Origin: Simmondsia chinensis
Taxonomy: Eukaryota; Streptophyta; Magnoliopsida; Caryophyllales; Simmondsiaceae
Direction of reading: 5' to 3'
Length of the DNA stretch: 64,000 nt
Assembly: GCA_018398585.1 (NCBI GenBank)
Contig: JAGTTD010000006.1
Location: 1,438,501 to 1,502,500 of the forward strand
Made by a program: the position numbers and the translations under genes. Under the pieces are notes generated by a model, which did no database searches, was not told where the DNA came from, and saw only the letters and a program-made list of their open reading frames with translations. Shown piece after piece: positions 12,461 through 24,157 of this stretch. Positions within the stretch are counted from its first letter, which is position 1. The number at the start of each line of letters is the position of its first letter.

Positions 12461-12904
12461 TTGTGCCTTTTCATGTTATGTGTTGGATGAGGTGAATAAT
12501 AAAAGGATGGTAGGGTTATCAACAAAAAATAATGAGTTTTATATCTTTTCACACTGTTATTTGGACTATTTTATTTAACACACATAACTTTTGAATGAAA
12601 AATCATTTCATAACGTTCATAAACTAAAAAATCAATAATTTAAACCTCATGATACCGATATGTAATTTACCAAAAAACAAATTGTGCCTTTTCATGTCAT
12701 ATGTAGGATGAGGCGAATAATGAGGGGATGGTACGGTTATCAATAAAAAAATAACGAGTTTTATATCTTTTTACACTGTTATCTAGACTATTTTATTTAA
12801 CACATGTAACTTTTGGACAAAAAAAATTATTTCATAACGTTCATAAACTAAAAAATTAATCCTTTAAATCTCATGATAACGATATATAATTCATCGAAAA
12901 AAAA
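12461..12904. repeat. Tandem duplication, about 221-bp unit
   Basis: TTGTGCCTTTTCATGTTATG ... (12461-12681) is followed head to tail by TTGTGCCTTTTCATGTCATA ... (12682-about 12900), matching throughout (GTTTTATATCTTTT, ATTTCATAACGTTCATAAAC). Short open frames in it are incidental. Confidence 0.85.
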
Positions 12905-13050
12905 AAAAAAAAAAGTCAAACTAACGCTAAACGAAACAAACTTAAGTCTAAAATCCTAAAAAGACTTCCCAAATTGGCTATTTGATTCATGGAGTGTATC
13001 AAAAGTCAATGCAATTATACTTGCCATTAAATAAAATAGTCCAAAAACAA

Positions 13051-13080
<30 letters not shown>
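13051..13080. repeat. (AAT)n microsatellite
   Basis: About ten AAT units, followed 46 bp later by a SINE. Confidence 0.95.
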
Positions 13081-13081
<1 letters not shown>

Positions 13082-13125
13082 GGCCTCGTTTAATTTTATA
13101 CAAGTTATGTAATCTATTTACTGTA

Positions 13126-13258
13126 CAAACAACAATAACAACAGTTCCAGTGCCACAAAGGCTCCCACAAAAGCGGGGTTTTGGGGGGTGGATGTATGCA
13201 GCCTTCCTCCTTTAGGGTGCTACCCCGAAGAGAGGCTGTTTCCGATGACCCCTAACCC
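13126..13258 (-). mobile_element. SINE 3' domain, 5'-truncated
   Basis: Only the 3' domain and TTG tail remain. The 19-bp target duplication (13107-13125 and 13259-13277, ATGTAATCTATTTACTGTA type) has one mismatch, so this is a genuine truncated insertion. Confidence 0.85.
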
Positions 13259-13514
13259 ATGTAGTCTATTTACTGTATTAATTTAATTCTCTTACTTTTA
13301 GTTTCATCGATTTAGTTCTTATATATAATTTATATACAGTGTTAATTGAGTCTCATTGTTAAAATTGGCAATAAGTTGACTATGAAATTTTTGATGGTCG
13401 TGTCATAAATGAGTTTAATTTGGATAAACAGGTGGGTTTCTATGTATTTTACTTAACTTCAAGTTTATTACAGGATTAAACTGAGGAATTGTAAATTGTA
13501 CTATTATTAATAAG

Positions 13515-14095
13515 GAAAATCATCAATTAGGTATCATGAGGTTTGAGTATTTATCATTGAAGTACCATGACATTTCAATATATAGAATGAGGTATCCTGA
13601 GTTTTAGACATTTTATGACTTATGTACCCTGAAGTTTTTAAAATTTCATTAATTAAGTGCTCATTTGTTAAAAATTCAATAGATTTTCATTATAAAATGC
13701 TAAAATTGAACATGACTTCAATAACATATAAGTATTTTTATTAGAATTTGATAATTTTTGCCAAAGGATGCGAAAATGACACATGATTATGGTAATTTTA
13801 GATGGTCTCTACCAACATTCGGTGAATATTTTATCGTAATTCATTGAATTTTTGATAAAAATATTAGCACTGGTTTATATATTTATTGTATTCATGTATT
13901 ATATCACTTTTTTGCACAAAATTGATCAAATTCTTACAAAAATTCATCGAATTCTGTCATATTAGGTACCTAACTAATGAAATATTCAAACTTTAGATTA
14001 TGTCATTGTATATATTGAAATGTTAGAATGTTTAAGTGATAAATGTTCAAACCTAAGGTACTTAAATAATAATTTCTCTATTAATAATTAACGTA
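13515..14095. repeat. AT-rich long-TIR MITE, best copy
   Basis: Left arm TTAGGTATCATGAGGTTTGA GTATTTATC is inverted at the right as GATAAATGTTCAAACCTAAG GTAC. Pairing continues inward through TTTCAATATATAGAAT and ATATATTGAAATG, giving arms of about 85 bp. At least six relatives are in the window. No coding. Confidence 0.72.
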
Positions 14096-14699
14096 ACTAA
14101 AAGTAAATAGAAAAATAATGTAATAAATAAAGTAAAAGAACTTTTAATGAAAATATATTATTTTTAGTGGTTTTTAATGAACATGCAAGATCAAGGTTAA
14201 TCATGATTAAGCATTATTAAAATGAATATTGAGCATGATTATTATTTTATCCACACCACATGATTCAAATGATTACATGGTTTTATTTATTTATTGATCT
14301 GTAAAGTTATTAAGTTTGTTCAAATTAGTTATTCATATTTTTTTCAAGTAATCTGTAATATTTATAAATTTGTTACTGATCCTTTATTTATTTTTTGTTA
14401 TAGTTGAGTAAAATTTAGTCCCTCACTTGGTGATCAAATTGAGGAAAAATAAAAAAATGCAAGGGATTAATTTTGTTGTAAAAGAAAACAGGAGGGGCAA
14501 TTTTAATTAAGAAAAAAAAGAGAAGTGACTAATTTAAATAAAATTATAAATATTTCAGGTTATTTTAAACGGAAGAAAATATAAGAGAGCAATATGGATA
14601 AACTTAGAAACATCGGAACCAATGGAGTAATAACTCTTATTCAACTCGGGAGCCAAAAAACATCCTGTCGTGCTTGTGAAATTCTATCTGACTTAGGCA

Positions 14700-15065
14700 T
14701 TGTTACAGTATAAAACTAATATTGGACTTTCGCCCTTCAGCTTAAACTTTTGGAATAGTTGGTTCTTTAACATGGTATCAGAGCCTTGATGGTTGAGAGG
14801 GCATGAGTTCGAATCTTAATGAGTATAATGTGGGCATATATAATATTCGTGTTTCATGCCCAATGGACATTTGCATGAGGGGGCAACGTTAGCGTTTTTT
14901 TTCCTACGATAATTAGCGAGGAAAACTCGAGGGACAAAAGCTGGTGTATGAAACTAGAGACCCGAAAAGCACACACAAAGTGTGAAAAATGGCGTATAAA
15001 AGCAATGCTGGACTTTCATTTATCAGTATAAGTTGATGAGAAAATTGGTTTCTTTGACAGACATG
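14700..15065 (+). mobile_element. TRIM copy with a LINE tail inserted in its 3' LTR
   Basis: 5' LTR 14700-14772 (ends TTTAACA). Primer site TGGTATCAGAGCC at 14773-14785, purine tract GAGGGGGC near 14877, then GTTAG interrupted at about 14892 by a T run plus CCTACGATAATTAGCGAGG (minus-strand LINE tail, to about 14994). The LTR resumes at GTATAAAAGC. Confidence 0.72.
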
Positions 15066-15359
15066 AATCCATCGTTAAGGTTAATATATTTGAGATCTGT
15101 ATGAAAATCAAGAATAAATTCATTCTAACATTTATTTGGACCAATAATTTCCAACTTTATATTGGAAAAAATATTTTTTTCAAAAGGAAAATGATTCAAG
15201 GAATTTTTTTTTATCCCTTTTGTTATTAATTGACATCTAAACAAATAAAAAAATTTAAGAAATTAAAATGAAATTATATTTTTAATAATCCATTATACAC
15301 GTTATCTATACTTTAGTAAAGCGTGATGGATTTTTTTGCATAAGCTTTTGTTGAATACA

Positions 15360-15370
15360 ACATGCTATAT

Positions 15371-15415
<45 letters not shown>

Positions 15416-15925
15416 GGCTAAAATGAGAATGAAAATTATGTGAGAATGTGAAATAATTTAATTTACACCATTGGATTTTGATAAGATTGATCAATGGTTC
15501 TAAGAGGCTTATCGTGCTCGAAGCCCTACTACCACCGAACGGTCATCACTACTGCCACCCACCACTACCACTGCTGCCACCCACCACGTTGCCGCAGCCG
15601 CTACTCCTCGCCAGCACTGCCACCCATCTTAGATCCCTACGGTAATCACCACCGCCACCCGCCCAGCCATCGCCGCCGCCCCTCTCCGCCACCCCTTCCA
15701 CCGCCATGCATCTCTCTCTCTCCATCCCATTTCAAATCCCAACGGTCACCGCCACCGCCTCCCACCACCCCTGCCACAGCCATCCACCACCACCGCCAAA
15801 TTTTTTTTTTTTTTTAATGTTCAACGAATATTGGCCGTCCATTACGACGGAGGGCCAGGATTCGCCCCTCTCATGCTCTCACCATCTCATAAGAGCGGCA
15901 CCTTATATATATATATATATATTAA
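15360..15925. mobile_element. (TA)n-flanked element with a CCACC-rich interior
   Basis: The right arm (15817-15900, TTGGCCGTCCATTACGACGG AGGGCCAGGATTCGCCCC) matches the foldback MITE at 4.3 kb. (TA)n flanks both sides (15384-15412 and 15905-15922). Instead of a left arm it holds a 300-bp tract of ACCACC/CCGCC-rich DNA (15490-15800). Confidence 0.6.
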
Positions 15926-16027
15926 CACCATTTTTGGAACTAAATTTAATTGAAATAATTTCAATTATACTAGAACTAAAGTAATACAATTAAAAATTTT
16001 GGAATTAAACTGATGTAATAGTTAAAG

Positions 16028-16300
16028 TACAAACACAACAATGACAACAACAACAATAACAACAACGGACCCCGTGCCTCAAGGGCTCCCGCCTAAGCGA
16101 GGTTTGGGGGGTGGATATATGTAGCCTGTCTCCTTCAGGGTATAATCCTGCCGAGAGGTTGTTTCTGAGTACCCTCAACCTTGTAGGGTTAGCAATACAA
16201 GGACTTTCTAGGAGGTCACTCATCCTGATACTACTCTCGCCCAAGCATGCTTAACTTTAGAGTTCTAATAGGATCCGATATATTAGTATTTGGTAAATAA
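16028..16300 (-). mobile_element. 5S-derived SINE
   Basis: Full head to tail on the minus strand: TTTATTTACCAAATACTAAT, then GGATCCTATTAGAACTC, box-C-like GATGAGTGACCTCCTAGAAA, the 3' domain, and a long TTG-rich tail. Target duplication not clear. Confidence 0.82.
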
Positions 16301-16509
16301 ACCTTGTAAATAACCTTATAATTTTTATTTTTTTTTTATATTGGGTGGTTATGAGGGGAAAAAAAAATATCTCAAAAAAGTCCAAGAAAGGAGGGAGTGT
16401 CGGTGAAGCAATTGAAAATCGAGGCAATATCGTTTATCACATTTTTTTTCAATTTAATTTTATTAGTTTGTTACATAATATAAATTTATTCATATACCAA
16501 TTCACATTA

Positions 16510-16755
16510 AGGGTTCATTTACCATACATTATCCCATTAGAACTTCGAAGTCAAGCATGCTTGGGCGAGAGTAGTATTAGAATGGGTAACCTTCTGAGAA
16601 GTCCTCGTATTCCCAATTCTATAAGGTTGGGGGTTCTTGAAAATAGCCTCTTGGCAGGGTTACATCCTGAAGGGGTAAGGCTGCGTACATCCACCCCCCA
16701 GACCCTGCCTAGGCATGAGCCTTTGAGGCACTGGGTCTGTTGTTGTTGTTGTTGT
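16510..16755 (+). mobile_element. 5S-derived SINE
   Basis: GGGTTCATTTACCATACATT then TCCCATTAGAACTTCGAAG, GCATGCTTGGGCGAGAGTAG, the 3' domain, and a (TTG)5-type tail. It lies 210 bp from the oppositely oriented copy at 16028-16300. Confidence 0.85.
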
Positions 16756-16919
16756 AGGATATCAAAAAAAATGCTAATTATTTGGCATTATCATTTAATT
16801 TGTAGCTTATGTCGCTTTCGCACTATACTTGCACGTATAATTAGTGTATTAAACATATATTAGTATTTTTCTTGAAAAAGACATTTCATATTATTCCCAA
16901 TAATATAGTATAATATATG

Positions 16920-17107
16920 CACCAGGGCCTTGCCTCAGTGATAGGAGGCAAATGAGGGAATAAAGTGTTACTTTAGGCCAAAAGTTTGGAGTTTGATTTC
17001 CCCCCTTGAACCTCTCCCTGAGAAATCTCTGACTTAATTGGTTCCTGTGGTGGGTGGTTCCCTGTATGGGTCAAGGTTTACAGGGTAACCAGGTTCCTGG
17101 TTAGCAA
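16920..17107 (+). mobile_element. tRNA-type SINE, unrelated to the 5S family
   Basis: Imperfect 18-bp target duplication (16902-16919 and 17108-17125, AATATAGTATAATATATG type, two mismatches). Box A-like TTGCCTCAGTGATAGG and box B-like GGAGTTTGATTTCC are spaced as in a Pol III promoter. The 3' end is GGTTTACAGGGTAACCAGGT. Confidence 0.72.
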
Positions 17108-17539
17108 AATATAGTGCAATATATGTTATTTTGTAAATTATATACTAAATGTTTTACAACACGTGTTTGTATATTTTCTCATACTTATACTTGAATTAAG
17201 TATTTATATTTTATATCTTATAAATTTGTCATTTTACAGCTCTCAAACTATTGACTTATACTTTCTTTCTTACAACAAATGAATTGACAGAACTATATCC
17301 TCTCCGCACTTTCAGTATTTTAGGAGCTATATTTATAGACATAAACGTAATCATTTATAACTATATTTTATAAATTAAAGATGTTGACCAAATTTTTTAT
17401 GGATAGAGCCGAATAATATATGAACATGTCAAATTTTGTTTAATTTTCGTACTGTATTTTAGTGGATATTGTTTCACTCACTTTAGTTTCCATATAAGTA
17501 AAGTCATTGTTGTGCTCCTAACTCAAAACACTTGAATGA

Positions 17540-18232
17540 CTATTGTCTATTGGGCTGCCATTTATGTAGAATATCTTTTTCGTATTTCGTTGTGCTTTCC
17601 TTTTTTTTTGATAATTATCGGCATAGCCGTAGTACAAACAGGAAGCTCGCCAAAGCGAGCCTTGAGCCACCTCGTAAATGGGAGTGAGAACAAAAGAAAA
17701 GATCAAATCAAACAGGGAACGAACGACGGGGACAACAGGGACAGGCACAAAAAAGCCAAGATCGGGAAAAAAAAACCTAAAAAAAAAAAAACAAAAAGTA
17801 GGAAAACAGATATAAACTTAAACTACAAGGACATCGAACAAAGCTAGAGCAGAAACACCCACAAAATCACCTGACTGATGACGAACGAAGACCTGGAAGA
17901 GGGTGGAGGACAAGAGGGGAATACCACCCCCGGGTGATGCAATGAACGGTACCGGATAGGGAAGGTACAAGGTAAGGATGGTACCGAATAGGAAGGGTGC
18001 CAAGCACGCATCACAGTAAGAGGGGACAGATTCCGGTTGGCGGGTGGAAGACGATGGGACGTCTGGAGACCTCTTGAGGTATTTCTTCGTTGTGCTTTCT
18101 TGTTTTCTTGTTTTGGCCTATTGTTTGTGCTTATTCGTTTTTGGTCCTTGTCTCTTTACTAGTATCCTAAGCCTCGCTTTAGGCAAGTGGTTTGTCTTGC
18201 ATTGCAACCTTATCGCTATTTATTGAAAAAAA
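17540..18232 (+). mobile_element. Host LINE 3' tail, + strand, split by the 17.6-kb insertion
   Basis: After removing 17600-18085 and one target repeat, the + strand reads as a GT-rich tail ending CTTTAGGCAAGTGGTTTGTC ... TTATTG plus poly(A) at about 18225-18232. This resembles the tail at 29.9 kb. The left boundary is uncertain. Confidence 0.55.
17600..18085 (-). mobile_element. 5'-truncated LINE tail nested in another LINE tail
   Basis: The minus-strand tail ends CTACGGCTATGCCGATAATT plus poly(A), read here as a T run at 17601-17609. It is flanked by the 14-bp repeat TTCGTTGTGCTTTC (17586-17599 and 18086-18099). GT-rich UTR sequence fills it; short open frames in it match nothing I recognise. 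Confidence 0.75.
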
Positions 18233-19420
18233 ATGTAGTATGTCCTTCTAATGCTAACGTTTTTGCTACTTGTTCGTACATTCATGGAATGTTGTTGTCT
18301 ACTTCTTGGGTTTTCCCCATTTTAGTTAACATTAATAAATTCGTGTTTTATATACTGTTTGGTTAAATTTTTTTTCTGATAAAAAAATAGTTTATCAAGA
18401 AAAACACTTTTTAGAGATTCGAGAAGTTGTCAAGGGAAGTGAATTCCTAGGAAGTACCATTTTCTATAGAAATCCAATTCCTTTGGCAATCAAACGAGAC
18501 CTAAGATTGCTGGCATGATAAAGAAGATAAGTGATTAAATATTCATTTACAAGTACTCCAAAGCTCGATTCTAATCTCTCTGGTTTTATCCTTTATTGTT
18601 TTGTTGATTTATACAAAAACTATTATATTTTAACAGATATTTAAATCGATCCTATTACGACTATATTTGTCTGTAGCTGTTAGCTGATGGTTAATGTATT
18701 TGGTAAATTAAGATAAAAATAAGGGGCAAAATCATAAATAGAATTTGATTACATAGCGTTTATTTCATGAAAGGTACACGTTAGGATGAGTATATGCTAC
18801 GGCTTTTTGTGTCGAACAGAGTTCTCTTCTTTCTTATTATAGTTGATGTCTAGAGTTTTCTTCGTCCATTATAAACAATCCTAAAACTGCTTTGTCCTTA
18901 CTGTTTAAAAAAAACAAATGCTATGGGAGTCCAAACAAAAATATTACATATATATACAAATTAAAATTGTGTTAAAAAAAAAAATTTAAATTGAACTTTT
19001 TAAAAATTAAAAATTACCAATATAAAAAAACAATACAAGCTTCGAAAGATGGTAATTTATGTCATTAGTTCATGTGCTTTGCTTATTTTGTCAGTTCAGT
19101 GACTATACATTTGAAATTATTTCAATCAACTCGAATGTTGAATTTAATTCTAATTTGTGGGAAAAATTATAATATGAGAAAAGATCAATACAAAAGCCTG
19201 GCGGTATACCCGATCTAATGTTATAACTTTTAAAATTAAACTCTACCTGAGTTTATATGCATACGTCATATCCCAACTCTGTGAGTTGAGGGTTAAAGTC
19301 TGATGAGATTTCACCTTAACGTTAATTTTTTACGTTAGATTTGATGACAACAATTTGAATTATACCAGTGCTAGATTGATATAATTAAAAGTACGAAATT
19401 AAATTGACATAATCAATACA

Positions 19421-19842
19421 ATACACAACAATAACAACAAACCCAGTGCCTCCAAGGGCTCCAGCAAAAGCAGGGTCTGAGAGGGGTATATGTACGCAGC
19501 CTTCCCCCTCCAAGGGGCTACCCTGAATAGAGGATGTTTCCGAGAACCGCCAGCCTAAGAAATTGGTCCGCAGCAAAAGCTAAAGCCTGGCACAAGAACA
19601 GAAAAAGCATTAAGTGCATGAGTATAGCAAACTCACGGCAGGCACACTGCAAGCAAAGCAACATACTCAAGCATGCCACAATCAAGCGCAGATCAACATA
19701 AGATGAAGATAAATATATAACAGGTAAAGAGGATAGGGATAGAGATAGAGATAGAGATAGCAGGGAAGAGAAAGGGAAGGAGATAGGGGTAGGGGTAGGG
19801 ATAGATAGAGAGGAAGATAAAGATAAGTAAACCAGTAGCGGC
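19421..19842 (-). mobile_element. Long SINE with (CTATCT)n head and shared 3' domain
   Basis: Target duplication GACATAATCAATACA (19406-19420) and GACATAATTAACACA (19843-19857), two mismatches. The minus-strand head is a pyrimidine-rich CTATCT/CCCCTA tract. The middle contains TTGCTGCGGACCAATTTCTT, then the shared 3' domain and tail. No 5S sequence. Confidence 0.78.
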
Positions 19843-19954
19843 GACATAATTAACACAGTAAAAAAATTAATAACACAAATAAATAAATGGGAGTTGTAAT
19901 TGGCAGGACAAAAACTGTTATTATTAAAGTAATAATGTGATTTATAAATAATAA

Positions 19955-20497
19955 GGGATTATTTACATTTTAATACCCTGACGTTTTTGAAAATAATAAA
20001 AAAGGACACTGACCTTTTTGAATTATTAAAAATGCCCCTTAGTTTTTATCGTATCAATAAAAATGCCGCCTCTCAAGCGTGATGACGTCATTGTCTATCT
20101 ACAGAACTAACTTAGCAATTTTTTTTTATTAATGTTGTAATAAAATGACATAAAGTACGCTTCAACTTCCTTATTATTACTTTATAAGCACAAAATTTAA
20201 GATATTGTATTATATAAAAACTATCTATTTTCGCTTAATTTGTTACAAAATATGATTTTTAAAGGGTATTTTTGCCATATTATTATAGCATTAATAAAAA
20301 CACAACTGTCATATCAGCTCTGTCGATTAAAAATGACATCATCACGTCAAAGAGAAGCCTTCTTATTAATGCCACAAAAACTTAAGGGCTTTTTTATTAA
20401 TACAACAAAAACTTAGGGGCTTTATTAATAATTCAGAAAGGTCAGAATTTTTTTTATTATTTTTATAAATATTAAGATACTAAAATATAAATAACCC
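19955..20497. repeat. TIR-type MITE (GGGATTATTTAC ends)
   Basis: GGGATTATTTACATTTTAAT ACC at the left is inverted at the right (GATACTAAAATATAAATAACCC). Inner blocks GATGACGTCATTG and GACATCATCACGTCA also pair. No matching 9-bp flanks were found. Confidence 0.65.
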
Positions 20498-20690
20498 ATA
20501 AAAGAGCCACAAACTTTTCTTTCAAAATTATTATCTTACTTTATAAATAATAATTTTATTATGATAATAATATTATTTGGATAAAAGAAGGGGGGAATAT
20601 TTAATCATACGCATGTGCAGAGGAGAGATGTAGTTTTCGTGCGGCGAGCCCGAGTCAGCAAATGGACGGATGCTCCGCCTTCCATTTCGG

Positions 20691-20724
20691 GCCACGTGTC
20701 GCCCGTTTAACAATGACACGTGGC
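20691..20724. promoter_or_regulatory. Perfect inverted pair of ABRE/G-box motifs
   Basis: GCCACGTGTC (20691-20700) and GACACGTGGC (20715-20724) are exact reverse complements with a 14-bp spacer. They lie in a 200-bp GC-rich island (20630-20800) in AT-rich DNA. GACACGTGGC is the classical binding site of ABF/AREB bZIP factors. No gene start is recognised within several kb, so the target is unknown. Confidence 0.6.
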
Positions 20725-20839
20725 GGATCGAGAGGCTCCTGTGATGCCAGCTCAGTCTGGCTGTTTTTGCTTCTCCCATTACTTAACGGCGTACTTTGCG
20801 GCCTAATCCCCCCAAAAAAATAAAAAACTTAAGACTAAT

Positions 20840-21325
20840 TTAGCAATAGGGTACCGTGTAAAAAAAATAAAAATTTGGTATGTTAGTAAAAAATTTTAGT
20901 AAAATAATATACTTTATTGTATAAATTTTATGCATGTTATTTGAAATAGCGTGCAAAACTTGCATCCTATTTTAATTGGGACTAATTTATCAAACTGTTA
21001 TAATTTGCAAAAAATAAAAATAAAAAATTAGGAGTGCATAAAGCAAGCATGTCATTTGAAATGAAGTGCATAAACCAATGAAGTGCTTATGTACTCCATT
21101 TCAAATGGTGTGCATACTTTAGTTTATAAATATACTCCATTTGAAATAGCGTGCATACTTTATGCAAGTTTGATAAATATCCCTATTCCACGTCATGTGC
21201 AAGTTTTGCACATCATTTCAAATGGTATGCGTAAAAATTATATAGTAAAGTGTGCCATTTTGTTAAAATTTTTGATTAATATGCCATATTCCTAATTTTT
21301 TTAAAATGGTGCCATATTACTAAAA
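20840..21325. repeat. Long imperfect palindrome (foldback element)
   Basis: The left arm (TTTGGTATGTTAGTAAAAAA ... ATAGCGTGCAAAACTTGCA, 20875-20967) is the inverted counterpart of the right arm (GCAAGTTTTGCACATCATTT ... ATTAATATGCCATATTCC, about 21200-21292). Between them the motif ATTTGAAATAGCGTGCATA/ATTTCAAATGGTGTGCATA recurs. Confidence 0.7.
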
Positions 21326-22202
21326 TAATCCAAAACTTAATGGGAAAAAAAGAAGTAATACACATATATGTGGAGCATGCCTGATTTAAATTAAGAAAAT
21401 CTAAGTCATTGACTTAAATAAGATATATAAAAATAATTTTAAAATTTAGATCTTTAATTTGAATCTAATAGTTATTATTTTCTCCTCCAATAAGAGTCAT
21501 GCTATATATATATATATATAAGATCGAGATTGAGAGAATAAATTGTGAACCACATATTTAGTCAAAAGGGGAAAGGAGTGATGTCAAGTAGAAAAAGGAC
21601 GAAGTCAGCAAACAAATGAGGCACAAAACCACAACTGAGATTATTTATAGAAACCTAACTAGAAACCATAAAAGTATGTGTTTACAAAAAATGCTACCAC
21701 ATTAGCCGTAAAACACAAAGGTGACCCAAAAACACGGGGCGGAAACAGGTTGTGCTAGACTACCAGTGGCAAATCTTCGTTTGCGGATCAAAAATTGACT
21801 ATTTGAGTTTGCATACACTGCCCATCCAAGTCATCCCATACTTCAAAAAAGCAGAGGTGAGGTTCAACTATTCTACTTATGACGAATACGATGTCGATTG
21901 AACCGTGACTCGCGCGGTGGGAGTGATAGAGAACGTGTAAAGCTTTTTCGTTGAGTGCATTAACATGACAAACGGACCAATATTTCTAACCTACATTTAT
22001 TAAATTTTCGATAGTTCAACTGTTTCATGAACTTTTCGACCGTTTTCGGTTTACATTTCTAACATTATATGTTGTATACATAATGTCAAATGTGACATTG
22101 ATTAAGCATTTTACCAATTAAATGTAGGGGGGTCCCAGTTGGGGCATCTTCAGTTTGATTTTGTGGCCAACTGCATGTGCTTCTGTCTTTTTCATTTATT
22201 TG
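21326..22202. other. Unassigned stretch
   Basis: AT-rich on the left with (TA)n at 21504-21521, then mixed sequence to 22100. No domain, long frame or repeat family recognised. Confidence 0.4.
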
Positions 22203-22546
22203 GATTATTTATGCTAAAGGTCTCAGTATTTTATTTATTATATTAATTTAGTTCGTATATTTTTAATTATATCAATGTACAATTCAAAATGTGTCAATTT
22301 AGTCATTTGGTCAAAAATAAGTTAAGCTAACGATATAATTTTGAACGGAAAAATTATGTCAGATGCAAGTAACTTATTATAAATTCTTTCCTTTACTCGA
22401 TTTAACCCAATTCGTGATAGGACCGTAAAAAATTTCATTAAAAATTTAACAAAAATTTTTCTCTAAGGGTTAAATTGACACAATTAAAAGTACAAGAACT
22501 AAATTGATATAATAAACAAAATACAGGGTCTTTTGGCGTGTTATTT
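22203..22546. mobile_element. Mutator-like MITE copy
   Basis: GGATTATTTATGCTAAAGGT ... ATACAGGGTCTTTTGGCGTG, with the same internal order as 30225-30613 (TGTCAATTTAGTC, AAAATTATGTCAGATGCAAG, AACAAAAATTTTTCTCTAAG). Ends are diverged. Confidence 0.7.
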
Positions 22547-23029
22547 TAATTTGATATTACTTATATGTCAGTTATTTTTTTTTTAATTTTGCATATATTT
22601 TTCCAATAATATGTTTAGAGAACCAAATAATTACTATGTTTTTAATGGTGATTTCTAATGATATCAACGTTTAAGTATCGGTTTAGACTGTCATGTATTT
22701 TGTTTCTTATAACATATAAACATCGATTGAACATTTATTTGTTTTTCCCGGTAATATAGTGTTAGAGAACGAGTCAAAATTAATGGCAAAATGGCTATTG
22801 AAATAGGAGCAAATGCAATGCGAGAGCAAGAAATAGATCATACGGATCAAGAATCTTACAGATTTAGGACCTTTTATTCTACGATTTTAACCTTGATAGT
22901 ATTTTAGTAGGTCCAGGACCCATTAATCAAACCCACTTTAGAACACAACAATCTCGGGACCAACCTTGATTTATACATTGATTGAAAATGTTCTAATATT
23001 CTTTTTCAATAACTAGTGACAAAAGTTAT

Positions 23030-23160
23030 GATATAACGTAAGCGCACCTATAAGAGCGTGGTCTGAGTATACATGCAAAAAAGACTAATACAAGAAAATC
23101 ACAAAAGATACCCAAAACAAAAGTGAAAATCGAAAGATTTTAGAAAGCCTCATCAACATT
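23030..23160 (-). repeat. LINE-like fragment related to 51.2 kb
   Basis: TGATATAACGTAAGCGCACC TATAAGAGCG ... AAATCACAAAAGATACCCAA AAC shares order and wording with 51195-51345 (TGATATAAAGCAAGCCGCAC ...). The GAGCG block resembles the tail motif at 50.6 kb. Function is unknown; probably LINE tails on the minus strand. Confidence 0.4.
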
Positions 23161-23407
23161 ACTAACCCTAGGCGCTCATACCAGAAACAAGAGGAAATGA
23201 TGCGGAACGAAAACATAAAATTCGAATCGAGCACTTCAAATTTGAAGATAAATTTAGAATCCATCGAAGAGAGAAAATAATTAGGTTTTTGTACTCTAAA
23301 TTGATGAATGAACCATATAACTTACCATAGCGAGTATTTATAGGCAAACAAGAAACCTTAAAAAGCAAAATTACGAAAATATCCAAAAATACGAGATTAT
23401 GAAAATG

Positions 23408-24157
23408 TGTCACGTTCCTCGGATTCGTGACTCCATTTCGGATAGGACTTGAAACGTAAATTAATGAATTGAGTTGTGAAAGATAGAATTTGGAGAGTTT
23501 GAGATGAGAAATAGAAGTTGAGATAGATTTTAGATGAGAAAAGAATTAGAGTTTAGGTGAGAGAAAGAAATAGAAAAAACACTAGAGATGAGAAGAAGAA
23601 TTCATAACTTGAATTCATTCATTTCATTGAATTGATAGATTGATAGAAGCTTATTACATTGCTAATACTTCCTATTTATAGAGAATTAAAAGAACAATCT
23701 AGAACTTCCTAGAATTAATCCTAGATATGAAAAATACAAATAAATGGCGGGAAATACAATGGCGGGAAAGTATTTGAATTCAAATAAGAGCGGGAAAGTT
23801 TCTAGAATCCGGGCCCACTTTAGGCGCGCTAGGAAGCTGGGCAACCGGGTACCGGCACCACCGGCTGGGAGACACGGCCCTGGCGTGGCCCTTGACACCT
23901 GTTGGACAGTGTCATGACAACGTTGGCACGATCCTAGCTCTTGCTGGGCATGGTCCTGGCATACGCGGGCGCTGATTTGGCTGGGCCCCTGACAAGGCCC
24001 TGGCTGCGATCAAAGCCTTTGCTGAACCTCCCCGGTCCCTGAAATCCACTTCTGCCCATGACATGCGACCCATGATTCGGACTCGGCAGTGAATCTTGAC
24101 ACTGTCTTGGCTCGGCTACTCGCCTCTCTTGACCTTGTCACAGCTAGGGTCATGACA
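23408..24157 (-). mobile_element. Solo LTR, about 750 bp
   Basis: On the minus strand it starts TGTCATGACCCTAGCTGTGA and ends CGAGGAACGTGACA, with a TATA box (TCTATAAATAGG) at about 23677. Flanks AAATG (23403-23407) and ATATG (24158-24162) are a decayed 5-bp duplication. No second LTR or interior follows. The TGTCA(C/T)GACCC start resembles Ty3/gypsy LTRs. Confidence 0.6.

Noticed and set aside
15494..15817. 107-codon Pro/His/Arg-rich open frame
   Set aside because: Produced by CCACC/CCGCC-type low-complexity DNA within a MITE-like element.
16345..16863. 172-codon open frame on the + strand
   Set aside because: Its second half is the 5S-derived SINE at 16510-16755 read through; the first half is A-rich noise.
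19733..19812. G-rich (GATAGA)n / GGGGTA tract as a telomere-like or G-quadruplex element
   Set aside because: It is the complement of the pyrimidine-rich SINE head. The units are not plant telomere repeats, and the G-run spacing is a weak match to a quadruplex.
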